Shown piece after piece: positions 20,490 to 30,243 of a stretch of 64,000 nucleotides of DNA; within the stretch, counting starts at the first letter, position 1, and every line of letters begins with the position of its first letter. A program made the position numbers and the translations under genes. Location of the stretch: positions 1-64,000 of the forward strand of contig JAFGXR010000034.1 in the NCBI GenBank assembly GCA_016936555.1, in the 5' to 3' direction. Origin of the DNA: Spirochaetales bacterium (GTDB lineage Bacteria; Spirochaetota; Spirochaetia; DSM-2461). Under the pieces are notes generated by a model that made no database searches, was not told the DNA's origin, and was given only the letters and a program-made list of their open reading frames with translations.

Positions 20490-20514
20490 GGGGGACCATA
20501 GAGTCCCCCTTTTT
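20490..20514 (+). terminator. Intra-operon terminator/attenuator between substrate-binding and ATPase genes
   Basis: GGGGGAC-CATAGA-GTCCCCC followed by TTTTT. Confidence 0.75.
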
Positions 20515-20543
20515 CCGTAAATCCGCCCTCAGGGAGTATTTAA

Positions 20544-22076
20544 TTGAAACGCATAGAAAAACTGGAAATGAAGGGCATCTGCAAATCCTTTGTCGGCGTC
20601 AAAGCCAACAGAAATGTAGATCTGACCATTGAAAAGGGAGATATTCTAGGACTGCTCGGGGAGAACGGAGCCGGAAAAACGACTCTGATGAACATCCTCT
20701 ACGGCCTCTATATGCCCGACGAGGGACAGGTCCTTGTCAATGGCGAGCCCCTTCATCTCAAGAGCCCCAAAGACAGCATGAAAGCGGGAATCGGAATGAT
20801 TCACCAGCATTTCATGCTTATCCAGAAACACACGGTTCTGGAAAATATCGCCCTGGGATATGCCGAAGCCCCTTTCCTCTTTCCCCAGAAATATATGAGA
20901 AAGAGGATTGAGGAGTACTCCCGTAAGTTCGGTCTGGAAGTTGATCCCGATAAAAAAATATGGGAACTTTCGGCGGGGGAGCAGCAGCGGGTCGAGATCC
21001 TCAAAGCCCTGCTCCGCAATGCCGACCTGCTCATTATGGATGAACCCACATCTGTACTGACGCCCCCGGAAGCTGATGAACTCTTCGAGATTCTGAGAAA
21101 AATGATCGGGGAGGGCCATTCGGTCATCCTCATCAGTCATAAGCTGGAGGAGATCATCAGCATCTGCAACCGCGTTATGGTTATGCGCAAGGGCGAAGTA
21201 ACCGGTGCTGCGGAAATAAAGGATGTGACCAAAGTCGATCTGGCCCGGATGATGATAGGAAGGGAAATAAGCGCCTCCTATGAAAAAGCCGCTCTCGAAC
21301 CGGGTGATCCGGTTCTGGAAATCGCTTCGCTTTCGGTGAACAGCGATCAGGGACTGCCTATCGTCAAAGATTTTTCCATGACTGTGAGGCGCAATGAAAT
21401 TCTGGGAATTGCCGGAGTTTCGGGCAATGGCCAGAGAGAAATGGTCGAAGCCGTAACAGGCCTGCGCAGAGCCGAAAAGGGAACTGTCAAGCTCCAGGGG
21501 CGGGAAGTCACCAACAAATCGGCCCGGACGATTCACAATCTGGGAATCAATCATGTCCCCGAAGAGCGAATCAAGTTCGGAACCGTCGCCAATCTTCAGC
21601 TTTTTGAAAACTCGGTTCTGAAAAAGCACCATGAAAAGCCCTACAGCACCAATATGCTGATGAACTATCCCCTTATTAAAAATCACGCCGACTCCATTAT
21701 TGAAAAATACCATGTGGACGCAGCCTCCATAAACGTTCCGGTTAAAAACCTCTCGGGCGGCAATATGCAGAAACTGATACTGGGACGGGAAATCGCTTCG
21801 GAACCGAGTCTTCTTATTGCGGCTCACCCCACTTACGGCCTCGATGTCGGCGCGGCGGAATATATCCGCAAAGAGCTGATTCATGCCAGAGACCGGGGAG
21901 GCGCCGTCCTTCTCGTCTCGGAGGACCTGGAAGAGCTTTTTCAGGTCTGCGATAAAATAGCTGTCATGTTCGAAGGGAGAATTATGGGCATCGTCGATCC
22001 GTCGGACTGCGATATTGATGATATCGGACTGATGATGGCCGGAACCTCCGTCGGATTAAAAGGAGAGAAGAACTGA
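20544..22076 (+). CDS. ABC transporter ATP-binding protein, two ABC domains (nucleoside/sugar type)
   Basis: Walker A GENGAGKTT; second-domain signature 'LSGGNMQKLILGREI'. Confidence 0.95.
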   Translation: MKRIEKLEMKGICKSFVGVKANRNVDLTIEKGDILGLLGENGAGKTTLMNILYGLYMPDEGQVLVNGEPLHLKSPKDSMKAGIGMIHQHFMLIQKHTVLENIALGYAEAPFLFPQKYMRKRIEEYSRKFGLEVDPDKKIWELSAGEQQRVEILKALLRNADLLIMDEPTSVLTPPEADELFEILRKMIGEGHSVILISHKLEEIISICNRVMVMRKGEVTGAAEIKDVTKVDLARMMIGREISASYEKAALEPGDPVLEIASLSVNSDQGLPIVKDFSMTVRRNEILGIAGVSGNGQREMVEAVTGLRRAEKGTVKLQGREVTNKSARTIHNLGINHVPEERIKFGTVANLQLFENSVLKKHHEKPYSTNMLMNYPLIKNHADSIIEKYHVDAASINVPVKNLSGGNMQKLILGREIASEPSLLIAAHPTYGLDVGAAEYIRKELIHARDRGGAVLLVSEDLEELFQVCDKIAVMFEGRIMGIVDPSDCDIDDIGLMMAGTSVGLKGEKN

Positions 22077-23152
22077 TGACCGTTACCATACTGCCCAGAG
22101 AGAAAACATCAGCTCTCTTTAACGCGCTGATACTCTTCGGCTCCCTCCTGGCGGGACTCGTCGCCGTGGGAGTTGTCTTTCTCGCAAAGGGAATCAATCC
22201 TTTTTTTGCTATCGGTGAAATCTTCACAGCCTCCTTCGGAAGCGCTTTCGGCTTTCAGGAAACTCTGACCAAAGCCATCCCCCTCATTCTCATAGGAAGC
22301 GGACTGGCTTTGGCCTACAGGGCGAAATTCTGGAATATCGGAGCGGAGAGCCAGCTTCTTCTGGGAGCAGTCTTCGCCACCTGGATAGGCCTGAAATTCG
22401 GACCGGGGCTTCCGGCATGGGCCATTCTCCCTCTGATGTTTCTCGCCGGTTTTATCGGAGGAGGGCTCTGGGGACTGATTCCGGCCATATTCAAAGTGAA
22501 ATTCGGCATCAATGAAGTTATCTCCACCCTGATGCTGAACTATATAGCCGCTGAATTTGTAAAATTTCTGGTCGTCGGCCCCTGGAAAGGCGAGACGAAA
22601 TACGGCTATCCCTACACCGATGACCTTCCGACACAGGCAATTCTCAAGCATTTAGGCTCTACCAGAATATCTCTGTTAATGCTGGTTATCGCGGTCTGTA
22701 CGGCACTGGTTCTGGCTTTTCTCGTATACAGGACAAGGTTCGGTTATGAGATACGCGTCATTGGGGAAAACCCCGAAGCGGGACGCTATGCCGGAATCGA
22801 TTTTTTCCGAACGTCACTGATAATGATGTTCATATCGGGCGGTGTAGCCGGTCTGGCCGGCGTCGGGGAGTTGAGCTCCATCCATCACCACCTCAGCTAT
22901 CCCGAAACCATAAGCGCCGGGTACGGTTTTACGGCCATCATCGTGGCCTGGCTCGGCAGACTGAACCCGGGATTCTCCATACTGTCAGGGCTTTTCTTCG
23001 CCGGAATTATCGTCGGGGGAGACGCCATACAGATGTCCATGGGATTGCCCGCCACAACGGTTAATGTCTTTAACGGTCTGATCCTCATTTTCCTTATAAC
23101 AGGAGACTTCCTCCTGAATCACAGAGTCAGATTTCAAAGGAGAGTCCTCTGA
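22076..23152 (+). CDS. ABC transporter permease (nucleoside-type, BMP system)
   Basis: Position in operon and polytopic sequence 'LAYRAKFWNIGAESQLLLGAVFATW'. Confidence 0.92.
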   Translation: MTVTILPREKTSALFNALILFGSLLAGLVAVGVVFLAKGINPFFAIGEIFTASFGSAFGFQETLTKAIPLILIGSGLALAYRAKFWNIGAESQLLLGAVFATWIGLKFGPGLPAWAILPLMFLAGFIGGGLWGLIPAIFKVKFGINEVISTLMLNYIAAEFVKFLVVGPWKGETKYGYPYTDDLPTQAILKHLGSTRISLLMLVIAVCTALVLAFLVYRTRFGYEIRVIGENPEAGRYAGIDFFRTSLIMMFISGGVAGLAGVGELSSIHHHLSYPETISAGYGFTAIIVAWLGRLNPGFSILSGLFFAGIIVGGDAIQMSMGLPATTVNVFNGLILIFLITGDFLLNHRVRFQRRVL

Positions 23153-24078
23153 TGCTCGAAATAATAACATCCATTCTTGTCCGGACCGTTGTAGCCGGAA
23201 CGCCCCTCCTGCTCGGAACGCTGGGCGAAGTAATTTCCGAAAGAGCGGGAATTCTCAATCTCGGAGTCGAGGGGATGATGTCCCTCGGGGCGGCGACGGG
23301 ATTTATCGTCACCTTCACCACAGGGAATCCCTGGCTGGGCCTCATGGCCGCAACCATCGCCGGAGCGCTTATTTCGGTAATCCATGCCTTCGTCACAGTT
23401 TCGCTGAGAGCGAATCAGGTCGTTTCGGGACTGGCCCTCACCATGCTCGGCCTCGGATTGAGCGGCCTATGGGGAAAACCCTATATCGGCCGCCCCCTGA
23501 CAACCAAAATGCACGCTATAAGGATTCCCGTTCTTTCCGATATTCCCGTTATCGGGAAAGTACTTTTCTACCAGGATCCCTACTTCTACCTGTCGGTCGC
23601 GCTGGGAATTCTCGTCTGGTTTCTCATGAAGCACACAAAAGTGGGAATCACCGTCAGATCGGTCGGGGAAAACCCCAAAGCGGCGGAAACCCTGGGCATC
23701 AATGTGGCCAGAGTCAAATACCTCTGTGTCATGGCCGGTGGAGCTTTTGCCGGCATGGCGGGAGCCCATCTCTCCACTGCCTACAGTAAATCCTGGATCG
23801 AGGGGATGACTTCGGGCCGCGGCTGGATCGTCATAGCCCTGACGATTTTCGCTCTCTGGGAGCCTTCGCGGGCTTTTGTCGGCGCCTACGTTTTCGGGGG
23901 AATTTTCGTTATTCAGTACGTTCTGCAGCCACTCGGGATTTCACCCAATCTTCTGGCCATGCTTCCCTATGCGACGACCCTCGGCGTTCTGCTTTTCTAC
24001 GGCATGAGCAAAAAGGGCAAGCGAAGGATGAGCGCGCCGGCCACTCTGGGCGAGCCCTATATCCGCGGATCCCGTTAA
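23152..24078 (+). CDS. ABC transporter permease (nucleoside-type, BMP system)
   Basis: 'GTPLLLGTLGEVISERAGILNLGVEGMMSLGA' motif; ATG overlaps upstream stop. Confidence 0.93.
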   Translation: MLEIITSILVRTVVAGTPLLLGTLGEVISERAGILNLGVEGMMSLGAATGFIVTFTTGNPWLGLMAATIAGALISVIHAFVTVSLRANQVVSGLALTMLGLGLSGLWGKPYIGRPLTTKMHAIRIPVLSDIPVIGKVLFYQDPYFYLSVALGILVWFLMKHTKVGITVRSVGENPKAAETLGINVARVKYLCVMAGGAFAGMAGAHLSTAYSKSWIEGMTSGRGWIVIALTIFALWEPSRAFVGAYVFGGIFVIQYVLQPLGISPNLLAMLPYATTLGVLLFYGMSKKGKRRMSAPATLGEPYIRGSR

Positions 24079-24087
24079 GAATTGTTT

Positions 24088-24116
24088 CTGCCGCCTCTTC
24101 AAAGCCGCGGCGGCAG
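24088..24116 (+). terminator. Candidate terminator after the BMP ABC operon
   Basis: CTGCCGCC ... GGCGGCAG stem, T-rich stretch shortly downstream. Confidence 0.55.
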
Positions 24117-24187
24117 GAACTTATAATTTTTTTCACATCAACAACAGAAGTCTGACGCGATAAAGAACGAAGGTTTTATCGACCCTA

Positions 24188-25957
24188 TTATTGAGAAACA
24201 TCAGGATTGAAACTCCTTTCAGCCGGGAAGACAAGGGTGAACACAGCTCCCCCTTCCGGCAGATTATCGGCTGAAATCGAACCATTATGGCTTTCCATAA
24301 TATTGTAGGAGACGTTTAATCCGAGGCCTGTGCCTTTTCCGGGGGATTTTGTCGTAAAGAAAGGATCGAACAGATGATTCAAATGCTTTTCATCTATACC
24401 CGGGCCGTTATCGGCGATAGTACAGACTACCGAATCATCACGGTCTTCAACTCTTATGGTGATCAGCCCCTCCCCTCTTTCTCTGTCATCCCTGTCTATC
24501 GATTCAAGAGCCTGGCAGCTGTTGAGAATGATATTCAGCAAAATCTGACTGATCTGGCCGGGAACGCACCGGATCATCCCCTTCCCCGCGGTTTGAAGAT
24601 CGACGGAACCGACATAGCGGATTTTATCTTCCAGGATTTTAATCGTCTCCTCTATAAGATCCATTATCCTCGTTGAAACGAAGGCATCTCCGCTTTTTTG
24701 AGACAATCCGCGTATGTTGTCGACAATACCGGAAATTTTATTTATTCCCGTCTCGTTATCGAGGAGAATCTGGTTCATATCTTCAAGAAGATAATCAATT
24801 TTAAGGCTTCTGATCTGTTCCTCATTTCCGCTCGCATTTTCCGGAGCCCTCAAAATTTCAAAGGCCCTGCTGATTTTTTCCATATGTCTTCTCAGAGTTC
24901 TCAGATTGCTTTTTATGTAACCGATGGGATTATTGATTTCATGAGCCATTCCGGCAGCGAGCAGCCCCAGTCCGGAAAGCTTTTCGTTCATTTGTATCCT
25001 GGCCTGTAAATGCTGCATCTCCTTCTGCTCCAGAGTCATCCTGTTAATACCTTCCGAAAGGTGATCAAAAACATCCGCTTCTTCGGAAATCGGGCAGGTA
25101 ACCGAGTAATCCCCTTTTCCGACGGCGTCTACGGAGGAAAGGATTTCTCCGATTCTTTTCTCCGCATAGCCGATCCGGACCGTATCCCTGTTGATTCTCT
25201 CCATCATGGACGATATGGAATGGCCCAGGCTCCAGATCTCATCGCGGACTTTTGTCTCGGGAACGCGGGGCAGATCACCGGGCATATACCGGGAAGCGCA
25301 GCGTTCCAGCTTCCCCAGGCGGACGACGATAAGATTGAACATAAGGATATAGACCGAAACCAGAACAATTGTAAAAATGACAACGATTTTCAAACCGTTA
25401 CGCAGCATCGTATCATTTTTTTTTACAGTGGATCGGAATATCTCCCGAATCTCCAGTTCCTTCCTGTAAAGTCCTGAATCAATCAGCGACGTGATGCGTT
25501 CAACGTTTTTATCTTCGCCGGAAATGACCGATAGATAAACATCTATATTCGCAGTAAGGAATTCTTTACTCAAATCAGAATGTAAACGGAAAAATTGATC
25601 CAGTTCAGCTCTATCCTGGTCCGTTTCCGCGAAATCATGAAAACCGTTCTCCTGAAGAAATGTGATTTCTTCCTCAACATAAGTGTTCCAGATCTCACCG
25701 GATTCCCTGATACGGTTCAAATAGGGGTCGGCGCTAAATGAAGAATCGTTGTTTAAGAGCGACAGGGATAAGTTCCGGACCAGCTCGAAGAGCTCGCTTT
25801 CAATCTGCTTCAAAATGAAAAACTGCCGGTAGGCGTTATCGGTCCTGCGATTGTCCATCCGGTAGCCATCCACGACATAATAGAGATTGACAAGAGTCGC
25901 TACGACGCTGAGAAAGATAATCAGAACAGTAAGTGTTATTCTTCGACGGAGCGTCAT
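24188..25957 (-). CDS. Membrane sensor histidine kinase
   Basis: 'GLLAAGMAHEINNPIGYIKSNLRTLRRH' H-box and 'DNGPGIDEKHLNHLFDPFFTTKSPGKGTGLGLNVSY' ATPase domain. Confidence 0.95.
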   Translation of the reverse strand: MTLRRRITLTVLIIFLSVVATLVNLYYVVDGYRMDNRRTDNAYRQFFILKQIESELFELVRNLSLSLLNNDSSFSADPYLNRIRESGEIWNTYVEEEITFLQENGFHDFAETDQDRAELDQFFRLHSDLSKEFLTANIDVYLSVISGEDKNVERITSLIDSGLYRKELEIREIFRSTVKKNDTMLRNGLKIVVIFTIVLVSVYILMFNLIVVRLGKLERCASRYMPGDLPRVPETKVRDEIWSLGHSISSMMERINRDTVRIGYAEKRIGEILSSVDAVGKGDYSVTCPISEEADVFDHLSEGINRMTLEQKEMQHLQARIQMNEKLSGLGLLAAGMAHEINNPIGYIKSNLRTLRRHMEKISRAFEILRAPENASGNEEQIRSLKIDYLLEDMNQILLDNETGINKISGIVDNIRGLSQKSGDAFVSTRIMDLIEETIKILEDKIRYVGSVDLQTAGKGMIRCVPGQISQILLNIILNSCQALESIDRDDRERGEGLITIRVEDRDDSVVCTIADNGPGIDEKHLNHLFDPFFTTKSPGKGTGLGLNVSYNIMESHNGSISADNLPEGGAVFTLVFPAERSFNPDVSQ

Positions 25958-27099
25958 AAGCTGTTGATTTCCACTGACAGGAGGGTCATATCATCGGTCC
26001 TTTCCCGATTGGACAGACTCCCCTGAATGCTGTCGATAACCTTTTGCGAGAAGTTCAGGTCTCCAGCGGTCGAGGTCAAAAGAAGAACGTTCTCAAATGA
26101 CGTATCTTCGAGCTCGGCCTCGGGCAGGCCGTCTGTAAACAACAGGAGTCGGTCCCCTGCTTCCAGAGATTCCCGGCTATCGAAAAACTCCAGTTCGCTG
26201 TCGAAACCGAGGGCAGTTCCATTGGATTCGATCGGGAAAAGAGAACCGTCCCGCAGAACCAGAGGATGGACATGTCCTCCGTTGGAAACAGTAACGTCCC
26301 GCCTCTTCAGATCGACAAGACAGGCGCAGAAGGTGACGATCATGGCCTGTGTCTGATCGAGCTCATGGCAGATACGTTTATTTAACCAGAACAACAGTTC
26401 CGAAGGTTTGAATGAAGAATGATCTCTATTGCGCTCCACCACTTCATTTATGAGTGTTTTGATGATAAAAGTGACAAAAGCCGCTTTGACACCATGTCCC
26501 GCAACATCACCTATCAGGACCATGAAACGGTCTTTGTCGAATGAAAAAACATCGTAATAATCACCGCTGCAGTAAAGCTGGGGAACAGGGCTGTAGCAAA
26601 TTGAAAAGGCGATCCTCTTGTCTACGGGAAAGGGTCGCGAAAGCAGCAGCTTCTGCAATTCGCCCCCCCACCGGAGCTCTTCGTTGAGTTTCCGTACATA
26701 CGCATCTTTCTCTTTTCTCAGATTATAGAGAACGAGCGCTTTTTCCACCTCCAGAATAAGAGGCTCTCTCTGCCAGGGTTTGAGGATAAAAGAAAACAAA
26801 CCGGTCCTGATTGTCCTAATGATGTCTTCGATTTCCGTATGAGCCGTCAGAAGAATGGAAATGATGGATTCATTGAGCTCTTTGACTTTCTCCAGAAAAT
26901 CACAGCCTTTCATGACAGGCATCTTCTGGTCGGAAATGACAAGCGCTACGGAATCGGAGTGAAGTTCTATATAGGAAAGGCCCTGCAGCGGTGAATCGAA
27001 CTTCATCAGTTCCATATCGCTTTCATCGGATAAATCAAAGAGTTCCCGTTCCAAAGCACGAAGAACTTCCGGCTCGTCATCTACCAGGACGATTTTCAT
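25954..27099 (-). CDS. Response regulator with C-terminal PP2C/SpoIIE-type phosphatase domain
   Basis: REC domain MKIVLVDDEPEVLRALE...VISDQKMP; phosphatase text 'CSGDYYDVFSFDKDRFMVLIGDVAGHGVKAAF', 'DRLLLFTDGLPEAE'; 4-nt overlap with kinase gene. Confidence 0.92.
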   Translation of the reverse strand: MKIVLVDDEPEVLRALERELFDLSDESDMELMKFDSPLQGLSYIELHSDSVALVISDQKMPVMKGCDFLEKVKELNESIISILLTAHTEIEDIIRTIRTGLFSFILKPWQREPLILEVEKALVLYNLRKEKDAYVRKLNEELRWGGELQKLLLSRPFPVDKRIAFSICYSPVPQLYCSGDYYDVFSFDKDRFMVLIGDVAGHGVKAAFVTFIIKTLINEVVERNRDHSSFKPSELLFWLNKRICHELDQTQAMIVTFCACLVDLKRRDVTVSNGGHVHPLVLRDGSLFPIESNGTALGFDSELEFFDSRESLEAGDRLLLFTDGLPEAELEDTSFENVLLLTSTAGDLNFSQKVIDSIQGSLSNRERTDDMTLLSVEINSL

Positions 27100-27275
27100 C
27101 TTTTCCAAACACACCTCCGAAAAGAGAAACTGCCCCGCTATCATTATAGACCCCTTTCTCGGAAAAACAAGATTTTGGATCATAATTATACTGTTTATAT
27201 ATAAATTATTATTGACTTCAGCTAAGGGTTGAGAATAATTTACAGAGACACCGTGTTTATCAGAAAGGAATATAA

Positions 27276-27848
27276 ATGAAAAAGTGGTTACTGAGAATTA
27301 TTTACACAGCGGCTCTATTGTCCATCGGCTTCGCCATAGGCTTCAGGACCTATTCACCCTATCAGTTGCATTTATGGGAAAAAGAAGAGGCGGCAAAAAA
27401 TGAAATGCTGGGAAGTCCCGCTCCCGATGTGTCCATGGCTCTGCTCGACGGCGGAAACTGGAACCTGAGAGATCAGAAGGGCAAAGTAATCCTTCTCGAT
27501 TTCTGGGCCACCTGGTGCGAGCCCTGTGTGGATAAAATTCCGGAATTAAAACGAATATACGAAAGATACGGAGACCGGCAGGATTTTGAAATCATCGGCG
27601 TCTCTCTCGACACGGACAGAGAGGCCCTTGCAGAACTGATAAAGGATGAGAGCATTTCCTGGGTGCAGTTGTTCGATGAGGAATCCGGATGGGAGAACGA
27701 TTTGACAAAGGCATTCAATATCGATGGGATTCCCGCAGTCTGGATAATCGACAGAGAAAATAACATTTCCGGAGTGGATCTCTACATGGAAGAGGAAATT
27801 CTCGAGGCTTTGGAATCAAGCTTGAATTGGGCAGGGAAAATAGATTAA
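27276..27848 (+). CDS. TlpA/ResA-like thioredoxin-fold protein
   Basis: N-terminal membrane anchor and 'GKVILLDFWATWCEPCVDKIPELKRI'. Confidence 0.92.
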   Translation: MKKWLLRIIYTAALLSIGFAIGFRTYSPYQLHLWEKEEAAKNEMLGSPAPDVSMALLDGGNWNLRDQKGKVILLDFWATWCEPCVDKIPELKRIYERYGDRQDFEIIGVSLDTDREALAELIKDESISWVQLFDEESGWENDLTKAFNIDGIPAVWIIDRENNISGVDLYMEEEILEALESSLNWAGKID

Positions 27849-27854
27849 CAGCTC

Positions 27855-28457
27855 TCAATTCTTTTCGACAGTAAAGGTGTCGATAAACAGGTCGAGAAGC
27901 TTCACCGAATTCTCCGGAACGAAGCTGTCGAGGAGGACCATCTGGAAGGCGAACGATTCGATCATGGCGAAGATCTGATCGACCGTTTCGGCGACGGGTA
28001 TGTCCTTGAACTCTCCGACTCTTTTTCCCTGGTTGATCAGCACGGAAAAAAGATAATGGAGCCTGAGCGTTCTTCTCTTGATTTCTTCTGAGTAATCGTT
28101 GCCTTTCCGCTTCATCTGGAACAGAAAGTCGACGAGACTGACGATGAAGGGCTTGTTGGTGTAGCTTTTGTTGATAACGTCCCTGCAGATTGCTTTCAGC
28201 TTTCCCTCGTAATTGAGCGATTCATCACGGGATATGGTCTTGTATTCCTTGAAGAGATCTCCTGTGACATGCTTGATAGCGAACTGGAAAATCTGCTCCT
28301 TGTCTTTGAAATACTGATAGAGGGTGGGACGGGATATTTTGCAGACATCGGCGATGTAAGAGAGATTGGTATTCTGAAAACCTTTTTTCGCGAATATGAG
28401 AAGAGACTGTTCCAGAATCTGTCGCTTCCTGGTTTCGTGATTGATAATCTTAGGCAT
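27855..28457 (-). CDS. TetR-family transcriptional regulator
   Basis: N-terminal HTH 'RQILEQSLLIFAKKGFQNTNLSYIADVCKISRPTLYQYFKDKEQIF'. Confidence 0.93.
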   Translation of the reverse strand: MPKIINHETRKRQILEQSLLIFAKKGFQNTNLSYIADVCKISRPTLYQYFKDKEQIFQFAIKHVTGDLFKEYKTISRDESLNYEGKLKAICRDVINKSYTNKPFIVSLVDFLFQMKRKGNDYSEEIKRRTLRLHYLFSVLINQGKRVGEFKDIPVAETVDQIFAMIESFAFQMVLLDSFVPENSVKLLDLFIDTFTVEKN

Positions 28458-28496
28458 TCTTCACCGTTCTCCTGAGCCATTTTTTAAAAAAGAGAA

Positions 28497-28520
28497 AGGA
28501 GGCTTCACAAAAATGAAGCC
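28497..28520 (-). terminator. Candidate terminator/attenuator between fabV and tetR
   Basis: Minus strand GGCTTCA-TTTTTG-TGAAGCC followed by TCCTTTCTCTTTTTT. Confidence 0.55.
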
Positions 28521-28628
28521 CCCCATGCGGTTTTTCAAGAGGGATAAAATATAATTTTCATTTTCAGCTTTCCGGCAACGCCGGTTCGATATACTTGCGC
28601 TGAATTGTGAGGTAAAAAATTACACTTT

Positions 28629-29810
28629 TTAGTCTTCTAAAACCACATCTTTGCCATAGTCGATCCCTTCAACGTCGAATCCGTGAAGTTGAAGAAAATC
28701 CTTCCTATATCCAATAATATCCGTCACCTCGGCTAGAGTTTCCGTGGAAACCCTGTCCCAGAGACCGGATACTTCGGCCTGAACATCATCCCTCATTTCG
28801 AGGTCGTCGATTCTGATTCTACCTTCCGAATCGACAGGGGTTTCCCCCCCTACATAGAGTCTCTCATCAAAGAGACGGTAGATCTGCTCCATACAGCCCT
28901 CGTGTATGCCCTTCGCCTTCATCACCTTGAAGAGGATAGAGATATAAAGGGATACAACGGGGATATAGGCACTGGCTCTGGTAACGAGAGCTTTATTGAC
29001 CGAAACAAAGGCACGGCCCCCTTTGGCTTTCAGCTTCTCATCGAGTTTGAGGGCTGTCGCTTCCAGGTGCTCCTTCGCCTTACCGATCGTTCCGTTTCTG
29101 TATATGGAAGCGGTTACTTCGGGACCGATATAGGAATAGGCTACGGTCTTCACATCATCGGCCAGAACACCCGCTTCGCTTAATGTGTTTATCCAGATTT
29201 CCCAGTCTTCCCCACCCATGACTTTAACTGTGTTTTCCACATCGCCGTCCTGGGCCGGTTCGATTGTTAAATCCCGGACTGTTTCTTTCATAAAATCGAC
29301 ACTTTTCGCCGTAAAGGATTCTCCGATAGGTTTCAGAGCCGATTTGTGCATAATCCCCGTCGCAGGATCGGTCCGCACAGGTGATGCCAGGCTGTAAATG
29401 ATGAGATCGACTTTGCCGAAGTTCTCTCTGATAAGTCCGATCACTTCTTCGCGGATCTCGTTGGAATAGGCATCACCATTAATGGTATGGGAGAAAATTC
29501 CCGCAGCTTTCGCCTGACGGTCGAACTCGGCATTGTTGTAATAACCGGGCGAACCGGGCTTTTTAGCCGAAGGCTCTTTCTCGAAGGAGATACCGATCGT
29601 CCCGGCTCCCGACGAAAAGGAAGCCGCTATTCTCGAGGACAGACCGTATCCCGTGGAACAACCGATAACCAGAGCGTTTTTCGGACCATCCACTTTTTTC
29701 TGAGCTTTTGTCCACTCTATCTGCTCGTTCACCATGGCCGCACAACCATCGGGATGAGTAGTCAGGCAGACATTGTTGATTATCATCGGTTTTACATGAA
29801 CTGAAGCCAT
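28629..29810 (-). CDS. fabV: Trans-2-enoyl-ACP/CoA reductase, FabV type
   Basis: 'VKPMIINNVCLTTHPDGCAAMVNEQI', 'VIGCSTGYGLSSRIAASF' FabV signatures. Confidence 0.93.
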   Translation of the reverse strand: MASVHVKPMIINNVCLTTHPDGCAAMVNEQIEWTKAQKKVDGPKNALVIGCSTGYGLSSRIAASFSSGAGTIGISFEKEPSAKKPGSPGYYNNAEFDRQAKAAGIFSHTINGDAYSNEIREEVIGLIRENFGKVDLIIYSLASPVRTDPATGIMHKSALKPIGESFTAKSVDFMKETVRDLTIEPAQDGDVENTVKVMGGEDWEIWINTLSEAGVLADDVKTVAYSYIGPEVTASIYRNGTIGKAKEHLEATALKLDEKLKAKGGRAFVSVNKALVTRASAYIPVVSLYISILFKVMKAKGIHEGCMEQIYRLFDERLYVGGETPVDSEGRIRIDDLEMRDDVQAEVSGLWDRVSTETLAEVTDIIGYRKDFLQLHGFDVEGIDYGKDVVLED

Positions 29811-30238
29811 TACATCTCCTCTTTGGAGCCGACAACACACATCCACGACGCTTCGGCCGCCACATCGTCACCGACATAGGCTTTACCGCTCTGTTTGATC
29901 ATTCTTCCGGAGATGCGGTCATTTTTAATTTCAAATCTCACTTCGTCGCCGGGGCGGACCTGTTTTCTGAATTTAGCTTTCTCGATGGTGGCGAGAAAGA
30001 AGAGAGACCCTTCGGGCAGAACGCCGGCCTGATTGACACCGGCGCCGCCGCACTGGGCCATGGCTTCCACGAGAAGCACGCCGGGCACCACGGGGTACTC
30101 GGGAAAGTGGCCTTTGAAAAAGTACTCTTTATCAGTGTACAGTCTGTATCCGACAATGTTCTCTTCCGTTACTGTTTCCAGTCTGTCCACATAGAGAAAG
30201 GGATCTCTATGGGGAAGAAGTTTTTCCATTTCATTCAT
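29810..30238 (-). CDS. fabZ: 3-hydroxyacyl-ACP dehydratase, FabZ type
   Basis: 'LLPHRDPFLYVDRL', 'GHFPEYPVVPGVLLVEAMAQ' hotdog motif. Confidence 0.92.
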   Translation of the reverse strand: MNEMEKLLPHRDPFLYVDRLETVTEENIVGYRLYTDKEYFFKGHFPEYPVVPGVLLVEAMAQCGGAGVNQAGVLPEGSLFFLATIEKAKFRKQVRPGDEVRFEIKNDRISGRMIKQSGKAYVGDDVAAEASWMCVVGSKEEM

Positions 30239-30243
30239 AATTC

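Noticed and set aside
20646-21884. 412-aa ORF antisense to the ABC ATPase
   Set aside because: Codon-structure shadow of the real gene
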